Source: Xestospongia muta (lineage: Eukaryota > Porifera > Demospongiae > Haplosclerida > Petrosiidae). From it: a DNA stretch of 64,000 bases. The notes below the pieces were generated by a model. The model searched no databases, had not been told where the DNA came from, and was given only the letters and a program-made list of their open reading frames with translations. Below are positions 50,901-62,640 of the stretch, piece after piece (position 1 is the stretch's first letter; each line of letters starts with the position of its first letter). The translations under genes were made by a program, and so were the position numbers. The stretch is from NCBI GenBank assembly GCA_963693285.1, contig OY848924.1, positions 2,904,144 to 2,968,143 of the forward strand, read 5' to 3'.

Positions 50901-53900
50901 TAGAAAAGTTCTGAAAAATGTTTTGTGGACTTGGAGCGAAGTAATGCATTCAGGAAACGTCTCAAAGCACTGACAAAACTGCTACTAATAGATAATATAT
51001 CCATTTATATTTGTACTACGGGTTGTTTCCAAAGAACACTTCATTTTCAAGTTACAATAAAATTTGTATATGAAATATTGATACATTTTAAAGCATCATG
51101 ACTCAGAGAAACTTGTCATCACGAAATTAGCACTTAATCTTGCTTGGCAATTGAATGATACTATCATTTACTCAGTTACTGCTTCACAGACATAGTAAAG
51201 CTAGAAATCAAGCAACAATTAATGAGCATATACAGAATGACAAGCTTACCATTTTATAACCACACCTTCTGGAATGTTAATAAGTTTTCTTGCAATAACA
51301 ACATCATAACTGGGCCTAAGCTGGCATAGAGTTTATAAATAACTTAGAAACTACAGCGAGGTTCTGCACTTTAGTGCCTTTCATTATGTAATGTATTTTG
51401 AAATATAACTCATAAGATATAAATTTGGTCATGTAATTCCTATAAACTTCCTTGTTTAGATTTGTATAGAATATATCATTTCAAAGGACATGAAAACACA
51501 ATAGGTAATTAATGTTAAACTAATATGTGGATATGCAGGGTTTTCCTCACACATTCATATGCTAGATTTAATAATAACAATATAAATAAGTTTGTACTAT
51601 AATACAATATAGTTTTACAAATCTAGTGGTACCTCTGTGAATGCAGGGATTCCTTTAAGGATTACCTACTATATTGTTAGTCCACAAACTAAGTAGACTT
51701 CAAAGGTTAAGTCCATAGAACTTAATAATAGAAATGTTCATGTCATTTGTGGGCTAACATTCACTGACCATAAATATCATTTACCAAAGACAAGATTATA
51801 GGCTGGTTCACATAACAACACAAAGGTTTGTGTCACGTCACGTTGTGTACATATATCAATTTTTATGAACACAGTCCATGCACGACACACAACATGACAT
51901 GTCGCAACACAAGGATAGAATTGATATCTATCTTGACATTCCAAGTAATACGTTCAGCCAATCAAATTTCATTACGTGTTTGATGGCAGACAAGAAACTT
52001 ATTGAGGCTGTTTGTTGTTTCCGTTGTTTGTGGCAAGTATCAAAAAAAAGTTATAAGGATGTAAGAAGAAGAGAAAACACATGAAAGAAAGTTGCTAGCC
52101 AAATAACTAAAGAAACAGTGAACAGAAATAATATACTTTTGTCATGTTATTTTGAATTGTCTTATCATGACTTGTTGGAGCCGTTGAGTAAATATAGGAT
52201 GTACCTACAGTTCTCTTTGTTTCTGTTGCCTTCTACATCATCTATAAAGTAAAGCAAGCAGCAACATTTAATTCTCCATGATGAGGGCGGAGTTTAGTTC
52301 ACATACATCATCTTGTTTATATGAACAGCATTGACACTGCACTATGTAACTCAACACCAAGAATGTGATGTGACACATATACAAGTTTAGTTTTGTGAAC
52401 CCACCTTATATCAATAAATACAAATCTACTAGTTTACAAATAAAATAATAGTCTTTTGATAAACTTGAATTTGGAAAAAAGTTGTACTAATAGTAAAAGC
52501 TAGTAGGAAGAGTGGCAAAATGTCAAAATAGACATATTAATTAAAGGTCTGGGTTAAAAATACCGTGTTCATTAACATTATATGACAACGACAATAAAGT
52601 AAAATGATAGAGAAGTCTTGTGGAAATAGGAAAAGAGAGATTAAACCGCTTTCTAGATGAAACAATGTCTATTACAGCAATACAACAACATTGCTTATTG
52701 TGGTATCTAGATATAGTAAGTTCATAACATAGAAGTCAAATTATACATTGAACTGTGGATTCTTATTATGTACTGTGGTTTTGAGTATCATACTTTGGTT
52801 TTCAATTGCTTATGGAAATAGAAAAAGAGGTATTAAACTGCTTTCTAGATGAAACAATGTCTACAAGAGTGGGTGGGGCTAAATCTCTTAAATGCCTGTA
52901 ATTGATCTCCTTTGTTATAGAATATATTATTTTAAAAGTAAACACTAACAAACAACAGTAATTTATTACTATTTAATCAGTGTACTAACTTTCTTATCAC
53001 CACCATGACGAACATTGACATTAGCACCTGATGTAAGTGCTAGAGTTATATTTTCTATATCACCATTTTCAGCTGAAGTCAAAAGTAAGTCATCCTGTTA
53101 AAATAAATAATATATTATAACTGTGACATGTACCCACATATAATTAGGTCATGTTTATAATATATCATAACATATAAGATCACTATGTCCATGTCATCAT
53201 ATACAGTAAATATATTATTACATTTATCACTTACATTTCTAACTTGATCCATATCTCTTGTTCCAAAAGAATGTAAGAGGTCAACAATGTTATCATGACC
53301 ATTCCAGTATGCTAGATGAAGTGGACTCTGTCCCCACTATAAATGAAATAAATTGTTTAATAATAATAATAGATTAAACTTGTTAAAGTGGACATATATA
53401 GAAATATACATACACACATGGTCCAAAACAATCTTAGGACTGATCAGGTTTATTTCATGTAAGAACACATTAATGTTTCATGTATTGTTTTACATATTAG
53501 GTTTATTATATTTTCCAGTCATATTAGTAATTGTTATATATCAAACAACAAATTTGAGCTACTTTGTCCCACCCACACAAATACATTGAAAATTAATTAC
53601 ATAGCATGAAAAGGTTAACTTAATTGTATTCATTACATTGACTTTGATCTATATCCTGTCCTACTAGACAGGTAGTACTACATATATGTACATGTAGTAG
53701 AGATAATAAATGAAATATAAACTATATACAATACACACTGACCTTGTTATAAATGTTAGGATTTGCATTTGACTGTAGCAGAAATTGAACTACCTCAGTG
53801 TGACCACTATGTGAGGCTAAAAGCAAAGCTGTATTATCCTAAATATAAAACAGCAAATAATGTGAATAAAAATATGATATCTACAATTTTTAAAATACTA

Positions 53901-56900
53901 CAGTAAGAGAATATAACTAGGTCTGGTAATCAGTTATAGTATAGTGAAGATATCACAGCCATGTTGAACATCATACTATAGAGTTAGTAACAGTTTAAAA
54001 ATATATGTGTACACAGATGAAGTATTGACTTTGTTGATGACAGAATTAGTCTAATTCCTTGTCTATTACAACAATACAACAACATTGTTTATTGTGGTAT
54101 CTAGATATAGTAAGTTCAACAATTGTTGGTATCTACACACAAACTATTTCAATGTCCTAGTGTTTTCATCATCATATTGATTCCTATATTACAATGTCAT
54201 GATATATACTGTATAGCTCATTAGGTTTTGAATATTTTATGATAAAAAATATTATTCAAAGCATTAAATCTTGTATATCTGACTTCTCATGAAAATATTA
54301 TATTGTTTTTAAATGAACTTATAATTGTAAAATTAATGAGTTATCATTTACTAGAAAAAAATCACTTACTATAATAAGGTATAACTTACAGAATCTTGCT
54401 CTTTAGCATTCACATTAGCATTATTCTTTAAAGATTCTTTCACTATATCTACTAGTCCTCTTCTAGCAGCTGCAAACAATATTTCATCCTAAGAAATCAC
54501 AATAAGTAAATACAGATAATGTACATCATAATAAATACAACAGTATATACTAGAATACACATGTACATAAATGTCACATGACTCAGATTTCATCAACCAA
54601 AAGCTCCATTATTAACTATGTATAAAGTACATGACCATGTACAGTGTTATATAACTATATCCAACATATTAATGTACACTTTATTTATCTGAAATGATTT
54701 CAAGACATTAGTACTAACATTCACTAATAGATAGATAAAGATCTCCTTTATGATGGAAGATTTGCAGTGCTACCATAGGGTTAAGATGGGTAGCTAGTCA
54801 AAGACAATTTAGTCATTTTAAAAAAGTCTTAACAAATTGATACACAAACTAAAGACTAAATAGAAGCATGGTAAATAGGAAATACTAAAATCAACTCACT
54901 AAACCATTTTACAAACTCTTCAAGTGGGCATTAACCTTTATATAAGGTCAATTGAATTTTATTAGTCATGAAATCAACATTCCTGTGGTTATACGTTCTG
55001 AAACCAATTAATTAATTACATACCTAAACATGACAGATATACAAACATTTACCTAGTACTAAGACACTCAGTAATATATCTTGACTTTAATTAATGTAAT
55101 TGTAAATGTTATGTGAAGTCAATTGGTAACACTGTTGTATCTTAGTGTTATATGATATGTTTTACACTAATGATTTAATGATAATTACTAGCTATAGAAA
55201 CTAATATTAAAAGAAAGGTAGTGTGGAGATAAACAGAACATAGGTACACAACAATTATATCAGTAAAGGTCATAATAATTATCCATTAAATGTATTGTTA
55301 TATGTATAAGGACTTGGGCATTAAATAGGAGACATTTTAATGTAATTATGTACATGTACATAATATCAATGTAACAATCAAACACTAAAGTTATACTAAA
55401 TATTGACCTCAACTACATACATGTATACACTTACATAATCAGGAGTAGCACTTGCATTTTCTAAGAACTGGACTATTGTATTATGGCCTTTGATGTAAGC
55501 TATAGTATGAGGTGTTGCTGGTGCATAACCATCCTATATAATAAAAAAGACATTTTAATATATGAAATAAAATCCAATTCCATATCTGTGTATACACAAT
55601 ACAAGCTATTACTTTACATTGCCATGTATCATTAATTAAGACATTGCTATCACACAATATAATGGATTTCATTCAATTAAATTATAAGACGATATTAAAA
55701 ATACTACATATAAAGATCATGTATGTTATTAATTGTGGATACTAATTCAGTAACTTTATCAAATAAAATAATAATTAATAAATTGTGTAATGTTGAAGTT
55801 TTTAATTAATATTTAGGTGTGGCTAAAATGAATTAATACTCATTAAATCTACATAATTTGAATTAATTATTCAAATTAGTAGACAGAAATAATAACAGTA
55901 GGTTAAAGGGAAATTAATAGGATCTTACATTAAAATGACATTTCAAGTTTGCTCCTTTCTGAAGGGCTTGTTTGACTTCCTCTAAATGTCCATGAAAAGC
56001 AGACATCCAAAGCTCAATATCCTATACAATAATAAAACAAGTCATTACATTTAAAACTAGTAAATTATACACAACTACATGTATTATATGAGACTAATAA
56101 AACTATAGGACAGGTCAAATACACAATACACAAAGTGACACTATTTATATAAAAAGAACATGATGTAATTAGTATTATGTATATAACTAACAGAGACAAT
56201 TAGACTATACTACAAATACAAGACTACACTAACTAATAATAAACAGTTCAATGATCTTCTTTACATTCTTTTGTTGCTAATATTTATTTGATATGTGATA
56301 TGATGAAGTAATAGTAATAACTGTACATTATTCAAGTATTAAAGTGAGTACTATGAACACATAGAGACAGCTCCATAGAATGATAGTAGATACAACCATT
56401 GTTTACATAACTAATAGTATTTATCATGTGATAATGAACATGATCAGTTGTAAATTAATAAATATTAATAGTGTGAATAATTATCACAGATAATCAGATA
56501 TAATGTCACTCAACTAAAGTCTATAGCTTATAATAAACTATCACTTAATGAACAATTTGAGTTATGAAGAGGCTGTGTAGTCTATTTCCAAGTAATATTT
56601 TCTATTTATGTAAAAAGAAGTACAAGAATTAAGAGAAACAATTTGACTGTTTAGCTAGTTCCCAGTTCTCCATTTTATCAATAATACTTTATAACATTAT
56701 CAAAGAACTAATTACCTGTAAAATATTCAATAATGGTAAGTGATATTGAAATAAATTTATGAGGGAACATTAACAATATACTGTAATAGATTGAGTGTGA
56801 CAGCTATTTTGTCATGTCTTTCTCTACATATAAACCATACCATACTTAATAATAATATGTAATGTATTGATTGTACAGTAACACATGCAGTATACTGGAT

Positions 56901-56957
56901 TAGTTAATAATGACTTACAATTCTCCATTGCTTTCCTTCTGATAGTTGAGCTGCCAT
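38668..56957 (-). CDS. ANK-Roc-COR-Death-CARD-like protein, apparently intact (about 1,330 aa, 19 exons)
   Basis: Minus-strand exons: 56919-56957 (ATG onward), 56716-56745 (acceptor lost, probably skipped), 55929-56021, 55435-55533, 54390-54488, 53743-53838, 53235-53336, 52990-53094, 49675-49773, 47952-48053, 43681-43782, 41164-43242, 40922-41009, 40547-40819, 40272-40334, 40154-40207, 39857-39930, 39258-39327 and 38668-38999. Every phase matches across the junctions, and no stop or frameshift was found. Order: about ten ankyrin repeats (residues 25-360), Roc GTPase with P-loop GNMTAGKSS (about 401), DFAG (about 459) and GSYADQ (about 526), COR (about 575-1015), Death domain (about 1045-1135), acidic Ser/Thr linker, CARD-like C-terminus (last 109 residues). 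Roco-Death proteins such as DAPK1 act in cell-death and stress signalling; the kinase is absent here. It is head-to-head with patatin copy 2. Splice sites are inferred. Confidence 0.8.
39328..39856. other. Intron with no recognisable content
   Basis: An intron between two linker exons of the intact gene. The first part is collinear with 28503-28690 and 32053-32240; the rest is diverged. No gene or element is seen. Confidence 0.5.
40547..40819 (-). CDS. Death-domain exon of the intact gene
   Basis: A 273-nt exon encodes EEAPKKDDLLKLM, WWPTIGDCLGIESEELDSL, LQLWMERMTKPVTWNTILEV and VVEIERFLE. This is the Death-domain six-helix pattern, including the W...LGI.xEEL start and the L.LW.ER helix followed by TW..I. 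Phase 1 in and phase 1 out match both neighbours. Death domains recruit signalling partners by homotypic contacts. Confidence 0.8.
41164..43242 (-). CDS. Roc-COR exon (2079 nt) of the intact gene
   Basis: A single large exon of 693 codons starts with a last ankyrin repeat (NGDSLLHLACANGKIDVISY). GTPase motifs follow: G1 GNMTAGKSSL, G3 YDFAGHHEYY and a G4-like VIGSYADQ. COR segments include ILSDKGLVLFLRKE, SWIVINKSSLLAEVNGVLF and FGWCLYCPNPFQFLSVRF. Roc-COR modules form GTP-regulated dimers in Roco proteins (LRRK2, DAPK1, MFHAS1). The acceptor is TTTACAG at 43243 onward and the donor GTAAGT at 41163 downward. Most of it is duplicated at 36512-38021. Confidence 0.85.
44752..45096 (+). pseudogene. 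Transposase N-terminal part (helix-turn-helix)
   Basis: 114 codons from MDQGISLSSSIN. The segment SIKRERFVEHTTEATGVSIR followed by SVCNIHNEY looks like the DNA-binding HTH of IS630/Tc1 transposases (..ATGVS..TV..I). It ends in TGA before the catalytic part, which is in another frame at 45220 onward. Confidence 0.6.
45220..45633 (+). pseudogene. Transposase catalytic part (first Asp only)
   Basis: Contains RTIIYTDETWVNTHHC with the first catalytic aspartate, then KGRWKVPSGKS and a stop. In a later frame LVFRSKINSADYHCEMSSEH and FIEP match the spacing of this transposase family. The second Asp (DNA-x-YH box) and the last acidic residue are not found before the right TIR, so the core is deleted. 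Confidence 0.65.
46390..46768. mobile_element. 379-bp mariner-type MITE with captured coding fragment
   Basis: TIRs of about 40 bp (CTGTAATTAGCTTTTATTTCG at the left; inverted right end CCGTAATTAGCTTTTTTTCG) sit exactly between TA (46388-46389) and TA (46769-46770). Paralogous sites at about 5790 and 52925 read GAATATATTA with no insert, so both ends and the TA duplication are proven by comparison. The interior encodes a HIRAN-like fragment (see 46526-46687). Confidence 0.85.
46526..46687 (+). pseudogene. HIRAN-like domain fragment inside MITE
   Basis: An open stretch starts MARVMKKDVPCC and continues RGYHVYKVIWIAAIGEQL, then CVKQPTNPVDRYAVAVIRN and a stop. The order YHVYK-IW-AA-GE-L-C-N-D-YAVAV resembles HIRAN-type domains common in proteins of sponges and cnidarians. 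I know the family by pattern only. It is probably an exon fragment taken up by the element. Confidence 0.5.
46771..47270. other. Intron segment, no gene recognised
   Basis: Sequence between the MITE and the start of collinearity with position 1. Short cysteine-rich translations around 47184-47300 are interrupted by stops. Nothing firm can be called. Confidence 0.4.
48054..49674. other. Long intron of the intact gene
   Basis: Collinear with 782-3316 except that it lacks the foldback transposon. No gene is seen; the short minus-strand frame at 49297-49503 is not conserved in copy A. Confidence 0.55.
50119..50422. mobile_element. Possible hAT-like MITE, second copy
   Basis: Counterpart of 3752-4057 with the same imperfect ends (CCTGGTGGATC and inverted CAGTGGATCC). 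It predates the segmental duplication. Confidence 0.35.
50546..51382. mobile_element. 837-bp insertion of unknown type with ATTA duplication
   Basis: Copy A reads through at about 4182 (TTTATTATTATGTAATG), whereas copy C is interrupted by 837 bp flanked by ATTA (50542-50545 and 51383-51386). It starts ACCTCTCTGTGCGTGGGC and contains a (GT)n run near 50590-50608. It is richer in G+C than the flanks and has no long frame and no clear TIR. It could be a short retroelement or a non-autonomous DNA element. Confidence 0.65.
51801..52405 (+). mobile_element. TIR element with MADF-like ORF, second copy
   Basis: Same insertion site and TTATA duplications (51796-51800 and 52406-52410) as 4592-5200, so it predates the duplication. 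The MADF frame from 51982 (MADKKLIEAVCCFRCLWQVS) keeps the conserved Trp but is cut by TGA at about 52082, where copy A has TGG. Confidence 0.75.
56716..56745 (-). pseudogene. 30-nt microexon with destroyed acceptor
   Basis: Copy A has TTTCAG|CATCAC at 9720; here the same place reads TTTCAA|TATCAC, so the AG is lost. The exon is a multiple of three (10 codons), so skipping it leaves the frame unchanged. Confidence 0.6.
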
Positions 56958-56991
56958 TATTGGAAGAGGGTTGGTACTAGTAACTTGATCT

Positions 56992-57840
56992 CTAATAGAA
57001 CATTAGATATCAATGTACATGTATCAGTTATACTATAATGTATTATATATATCACTATAAAAATGTCTTTTCAGTCAAGACCTTGGTTACCATAGTTTCA
57101 TCAATACAATGCAAGCCTAATACTAAGTTACCACAAACCAAACCAGTCTACCTCAATTATAAAGCTGTCAAAGTAATATTTGAAGGGGGCCATTAATAAA
57201 AGATTGATACTATTTCAACTTAACTAATCAGTATACTAGTTACTATCATTGTAACTAGTGAAAAGACTGTCTTGATATCAGAATCAACTAAAATACGCAA
57301 AGTTATGCAAGCAAACGTACTTTCTCTCTAAAGTATCCACTCAGATGTTTATAGGAAGTAGCATATCTCGTGTATGTAGTCAACAAGTAAACATTGTAAT
57401 ACTGTTAATGTGATATATGATTCATATTATCTACATACAATACTACTAATTAACATCTACTTTATATTACTTACCAACTAAGTCACTGTTATATCGCGTC
57501 TTTTTCTTAGCCTATCACCAGTTGTTAAGGGCGTCGGTTGACAATCATGGGTGGGGCTCAAATCATCTCCAACTACAGGGGCTACCTCAGGTCTCTCATT
57601 CAGAAGCAAATCTACTGACTTATGGCATCATATGATCCCTCATCTACAAATCCCTGTTCATATTTCAATGTTTCTAATATCCAAAGTCATCTTGTCCCTT
57701 TTTAACAATTAAAGGAGAGAACACACAGAAATCAAAAGAAACTCCTCTCCCCTCAACATTACAACAACAGCAGGAGACAATACAGCCTATTTCAGTACCC
57801 AGACATAAATGTCTAGGATCCTCTAACTACTTTTGAAGAT
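56992..57840. promoter_or_regulatory. Shared 5' region between head-to-head genes (copy C)
   Basis: Counterpart of 9967-10832. It keeps the minus-strand donor motif after GACTTAGTTG (about 57474-57479), the TCGCGTCTTTTTCTTAGCC block and the short ATGGGTGGGGCTC frame (about 57548). Conservation across the duplication is no stronger than for neighbouring introns, so regulatory function remains inference. Confidence 0.4.
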
Positions 57841-57845
57841 GTCCA

Positions 57846-60251
57846 GTGCCAGGACGAACAGAACGTGAGAACCAGACACAGCAAAGACCACGCCCATCTA
57901 GTTTCCATGGTGAAGATTCATTGAAGATAATTGAACTTCTATATCAAGAGCCATCAGAATCACAGCCAACTATTGAACAAAAACCAGTTCCAAAACCACG
58001 TACTAAGGTACCAGGTAGAGGTTCTATATCAATAACACAGGTATCTGAAATACAATTTGAACATGAGATTTCTCAAGAGTCACCGGATGATGGTAGAAAA
58101 AGTGTTTATTCTAAAGGATGTAAAGAATACAAACTTGAACAAAAGAAAAATCAGGAACAATGAAAAACAAAGGCCAATGGTCATTATATAGCTCCATTCC
58201 TGGTCCATGGTACCAGTATGAGTCCTCATGACTCTGATCCACCCAGTCTCATACCTATACTAGATTTGGCAACTGATGATTTTATGTCAATATGACATCA
58301 TTATGTAGGAGATAATGAAGAAGATACTACAGAGAAAACAGTATGTTATGTAATGTAAAGTATACCATTTATTATTCTATCAATTTATTCATCTATTAAT
58401 TTATGTATCTTTTGACATAGTTGGATATAAATGAAATATCTACTAGTGGTCTTCTGGGAGAACGAGAATCAACTCCAGAGACACCCAACTTTGAAATACC
58501 TGGTTTATCATTTAATGAAGTGAGGATTTTCATAAAGTAATGTCATTATTATTGTGTTCAATATCTGTATAGACCCAGGATGAATTACATCATATTACAT
58601 CATCAACAGAAAAGAGAATACATCCTGATAAACCTCCAAGGTAAAGAAAATATTTCACTACAATTAACTATATTAACTATATTAACTATATTAAATATAT
58701 TAAATATATTTTGTTCATTTTTTCTGAGAGAAAAAGAAAAGTGCTCCTGTCACTGAGTCTCCTACCATATTGTATCATTTTGAACGACGTCAAACTATTC
58801 CAGAATTATGTAGATCTGTATCCTCATTATCTTTCCAGTTATCATCTTCAGAGAGAAGTAAATCTAAAGGATTATTTGGTACATTCAGACATGTAAGTTC
58901 ACATTTATAATAACTTTAAATTGTACCTCTTTGTAAAGTATGTAAGAGAACACGATCAGATAATCTCTCTATATCTCTGTATATATATCTCTGTATATTC
59001 TCTGTATATTCTCTGTATAGCTCTGTATATTTTACCATCATTATAAATGAATATTGACACAATGTAGTTTTATTAATAAAATTATGTAATTTATTAGTAT
59101 TTTCTGTTCATTTAGAGTCTTTTATTTGGGAGGAAGTATAAGACTCCACCCACTACTGATATGACTGTTGATAGTAGACCTAGAATGGATGATGAAGAGA
59201 GTGTTATTAGTCAGGTATAAGATCATTAAATATATTAGTAGTATAAAGACTACAAGTGTAGTGGGTTAGTTTGATGAGAACAGAGTATGATATCATAATA
59301 GTAACTTTTGTTATATTTTCTACTCTATTACTGAATAAGACAACAATGACGTTATATTAAACAATATTTAATTGAAGATGTATTGTTCAAATTTAATTAT
59401 CAAATGATATGTCTCATATACAATAGATTGATGTGTAATTTTACTTTATTTACAGTCAGGAATGTCCAAATCAAAATTACTTCCTCTTCACAGAGCAAGT
59501 TTAAATGTGAGTTTAACACTCTCCTTTTTCTTTCTCTCATACACAGTTAATGTATTATCTCTATAGCAACTACATGACATCTTTAAAGATAAAACTATAG
59601 ACCCTAATATCAAAGATGATGCAGGATATATTGCTCTTCATTGGTATGTACAGAAACCACAAAGAGATCGTCATAAGTTACTACTACCTTGTCTTCAAAG
59701 TGGGTGTGGCTTTGATATTAATGCAAGAGATCACTCCACTTAATAGTATACATAAACCAAAGTATGATTGATATAGTGTGTACTTATGATCATTTGTTTC
59801 TTAGAATAATGTTATGTACTGTTAACAAAGAACAACTTCCACTTAAAGTCCAATTCTTTAATAACTTTATGACAGATAAACCAGAACTAACAGACAGTAA
59901 GTTTTAATATATAGCTAAACAATAGATAAGTATTGTTCCTTTCTTTCCACAGTTCCTGCACGGAAGGCAGCTAGAGCAACTAGTGCTGCTCCTATGTACT
60001 TTACACCCTATCAAGGCAAGTATGTTGATGGAGGTGTCATGGCTAATAATCCATGTGAGTTTGCTATGAAAGAGATCAACTTGTATGACCAATCCATGGG
60101 AATACTGGAGCGACATTTTCTATTAGCTATGTCTGTGGGTACTGCTATATATCCAGACAAGACACTAGAAGGAGGAGAGTGGGCCAAAGGATTTAATATT
60201 AAGAAACAGTTCCAGTATGTTAAAGAAATGGTGGACATGTTAAGTCAAACT
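57846..60251 (+). pseudogene. Ankyrin-patatin phospholipase, copy 2, degraded
   Basis: Exons: 57846-58340 (proline-rich; TGA at about 58161 and about 58293), 58421-58519, 58573-58640, 58731-58892, 59116-59214 (SLLFGRKYKTPPTTD), 59456-59506, 59567-59761, 59805-59896 and 59953-60251. The 59567 exon gives an ankyrin repeat (DPNIKDDAGYIALHWY) but is fused by deletion at about 59737 to the end of the 12654-type exon, losing the GGGxxG loop and GTSTG serine. The last two exons are intact (QLPLKVQFFNNFM; WKAARATSAAPMYF-type start; YVDGGVMANNP; LERHFLLAMSVGTAIYP). With the nucleophile gone it cannot be catalytic. Exons 59116, 59456 and most of 59567 have no counterpart in copy 1. The 3' exons would lie beyond the window. 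Confidence 0.8.
58668..59035. repeat. Microsatellite tracts in patatin introns
   Basis: Two short simple repeats: (TAACTATAT)n/(TTAAATATA)n at about 58668-58712 and (CTCTGTATATT)n at about 58960-59035. Neither is expanded in copy 1. Confidence 0.7.
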
Positions 60252-60466
60252 GTGAGTTACTAAATTATGTTAACATGTAGTCTCACTGAAGAGGAAGTAA
60301 TTTTTATAGATGATTTAGATGACCTTATAAGGAATGTCTAATTGTATTCATAACATAGTCAATAGTTAATTGTATTCATAGCTTCCAAATATGGTCATGA
60401 GCTGGTCAATTGTTCCTTCTTCCTTAGTTATAAATTATTGTCTATGTAAACTGTGTTCAGTTATGT

Positions 60467-61232
60467 CAGGAGCTCATGAACGTCGTGAAGTGACGCGAAG
60501 GAGCGTCAAACATCCTTCACCAACTGTTGTCAAATCAAGGTTTAGAACATATGTCCATATATGGACATAACTGCTAAGTGTTTTGGATTTTAATAGCTTC
60601 CGGGCTGTAACCTCTTAGTAGGTGTGCTTAAATAGATAAATTTAAGAGAAGTCAAGAAGTCAAGAAGATGGCCAAGTGACCTTGAACAACATATATCATT
60701 ATATTCCGACACAAGGTATCTCCAAAATGTCCTGGTATTCCGTGTGGACAAGATGTCATGGACCAAAGTGCCTACTTCCTTGTACCACGCAGCAAGGAAA
60801 CTACCAAAACGTTCATTATCCTTGTAATAGATGCAAAAAAGCTGGCAGAAAGTTCTTTATAAGAACTCCAGCAACTTCCCTAGCCTGAGACTAGTTTTCA
60901 TGTAGTGCCAGAGAACTAGTCTTGCTGAAAAAAGTGATATATCTTGTTCAACTGTTTCCACTTCTTTAATGACAAAAACCTCCATAACCTCCAGGTTCAA
61001 TTTTTTAAAACTTTTCTCAATGTACATAACTTCTTTTTTAGTTTCGACTTCTTCGTTTTACTCACCATAGATGATTGTAATAATATTCATTGCTCTGTCA
61101 CATACTTAGCAGTACTTATGCTACATAAGTGTATTTTCCTTATATGGAATAATCCTTGACTGTGTTCGACAATGGTTAGAATACAAACATAATGGCAGTT
61201 TGACGCTCCTTTGTGACGCTCATGCGCTCCTG
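60467..61232. mobile_element. TIR element next to MULE, second copy
   Basis: Starts CAGGAGCTCATGAACGTCG and ends CATGCGCTCCTG, as at 13538-14313, but the right TIR has lost about 15 bp. It sits at the same point after the GTTCAGTTATG motif. Confidence 0.5.
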
Positions 61233-61255
61233 CAATTGGTAACATTCATTTTATC

Positions 61256-62640
61256 ATGGAATTCACTACTACTAAGAGAGGAGCTAGGGCACTTATTTAT
61301 AGATGACACAGATATGTTATTAATAGAAGAGGACAGGATGGTAGAATTTTCTGGAGATGTGGGAGAAGTAGGAGCTGCAGTGGTTCTATTACTACAATGG
61401 ATGATAACATTCTATCTCAAAGAGATGTCCGTAATCATGAGCCAGACGAGGATGAAATTGCAATAGAAAAAATTGTTTCCAACATGAAGATAAAGGCCAT
61501 GGAGACTACAAGACCAATTCCTGCTATATATCATGATGCAATTCAAGAGATAGCTAGCATGAACAAGAAAGATGATCTTGCCTCAAAGATGCCTACATTT
61601 GATTAATGTAAAACATCTTTGTATGACAGTTGGCGTAAACGATTACCAACAATTCCCGAAAGTCGGGGAGATGTACATTTTAATGACGAATGGGTTAAGA
61701 CACCTTCTGGGGAACCTTTTCTTATTGCTGAGGATGGAGATGGAGATGATAAGCTAATAATATTTGGAACAGACAAAAATACTGAGCTACTATGTGAGTC
61801 AGATACAATTTATGTAGACGGTACTTTTCAGACTTGTCCTAAATTGTTTTACCAAATATTCACCATGCATGCATTCAAACACGGCAAGCAGTACCCGCTA
61901 ATCTATGCTTTTCTTCCAAACAAACAAAGATGCACTTATGAGAGGGCTATGAATCTAGTCAGACAGAAGGCTGATGTACTGCAGCTTACTTTAAACCCAC
62001 AGACTGTTGTTAGTGATTTCGAACTAGCAATAAAGCAGGCAATACAGTGAGCTTTTCCTGATGCACAATTTCAGGGATGCTACTATCATTTTTGCCAGGC
62101 AATAATGCAAAAAAAACTCAAACACTTGGATTACAAGTACAATATCAAGATGATACCCTGGGACTTAAGTCATTCATCAGGAAAACCGCTGCCCTAGCTT
62201 TTGTACCAATACTGTTCATTCATTTTGCATGGCAAGGTGTTAAAACTAATAGGCCTGATCTAGCTAATATTGACAATTTCATCTCTTACTTTGAAGATGT
62301 CTGGCTAGTTGGACACTTTCCAAAGGCTGAATGGAATGTCTACAACACAGATGGCCCACAGACCAACAATCATTTAGAGGGTTGGCATAACTGATTAAAA
62401 AGAGTTTTTGGAAAACCACACCCTAACATCTTCAAATGTGTGGAGATTTTTCAAAGGGAGCAAACATCCACAGAAATATCTCTCCAACAGTTATCAACAG
62501 GATCAAAACCACCCAGAAGGACCTTAAAGTCAATAACAAGAGACAAAAAGATTACTGAACTTAAGAACAGGTTTTCAAATAATGCTATCGGCTTGTCTGA
62601 ATATGTAGCGGGTATGACTTATATATCTGTAGTCATATAA
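61256..62640 (+). pseudogene. FLYWCH-MULE transposase, copy 2, degraded
   Basis: Same order as copy 1: MEFTTTKRG, frameshift, NHEPDEDE, then YVDGTFQTCPKLFYQIFTMH, VVSDFELAIKQ and TNNHLEGWHN. It shares the TAA after KMPTFD (about 61604) and the TGA after GWHN with copy 1. Its own defects are TGA at about 62048 and a 1-nt insertion in the A run at about 62110. Where copy 1 has TAG and TAA, this copy still has W (HFAWQGV) and E (YFEDVW). The C-terminus is altered by a small deletion. Confidence 0.85.
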
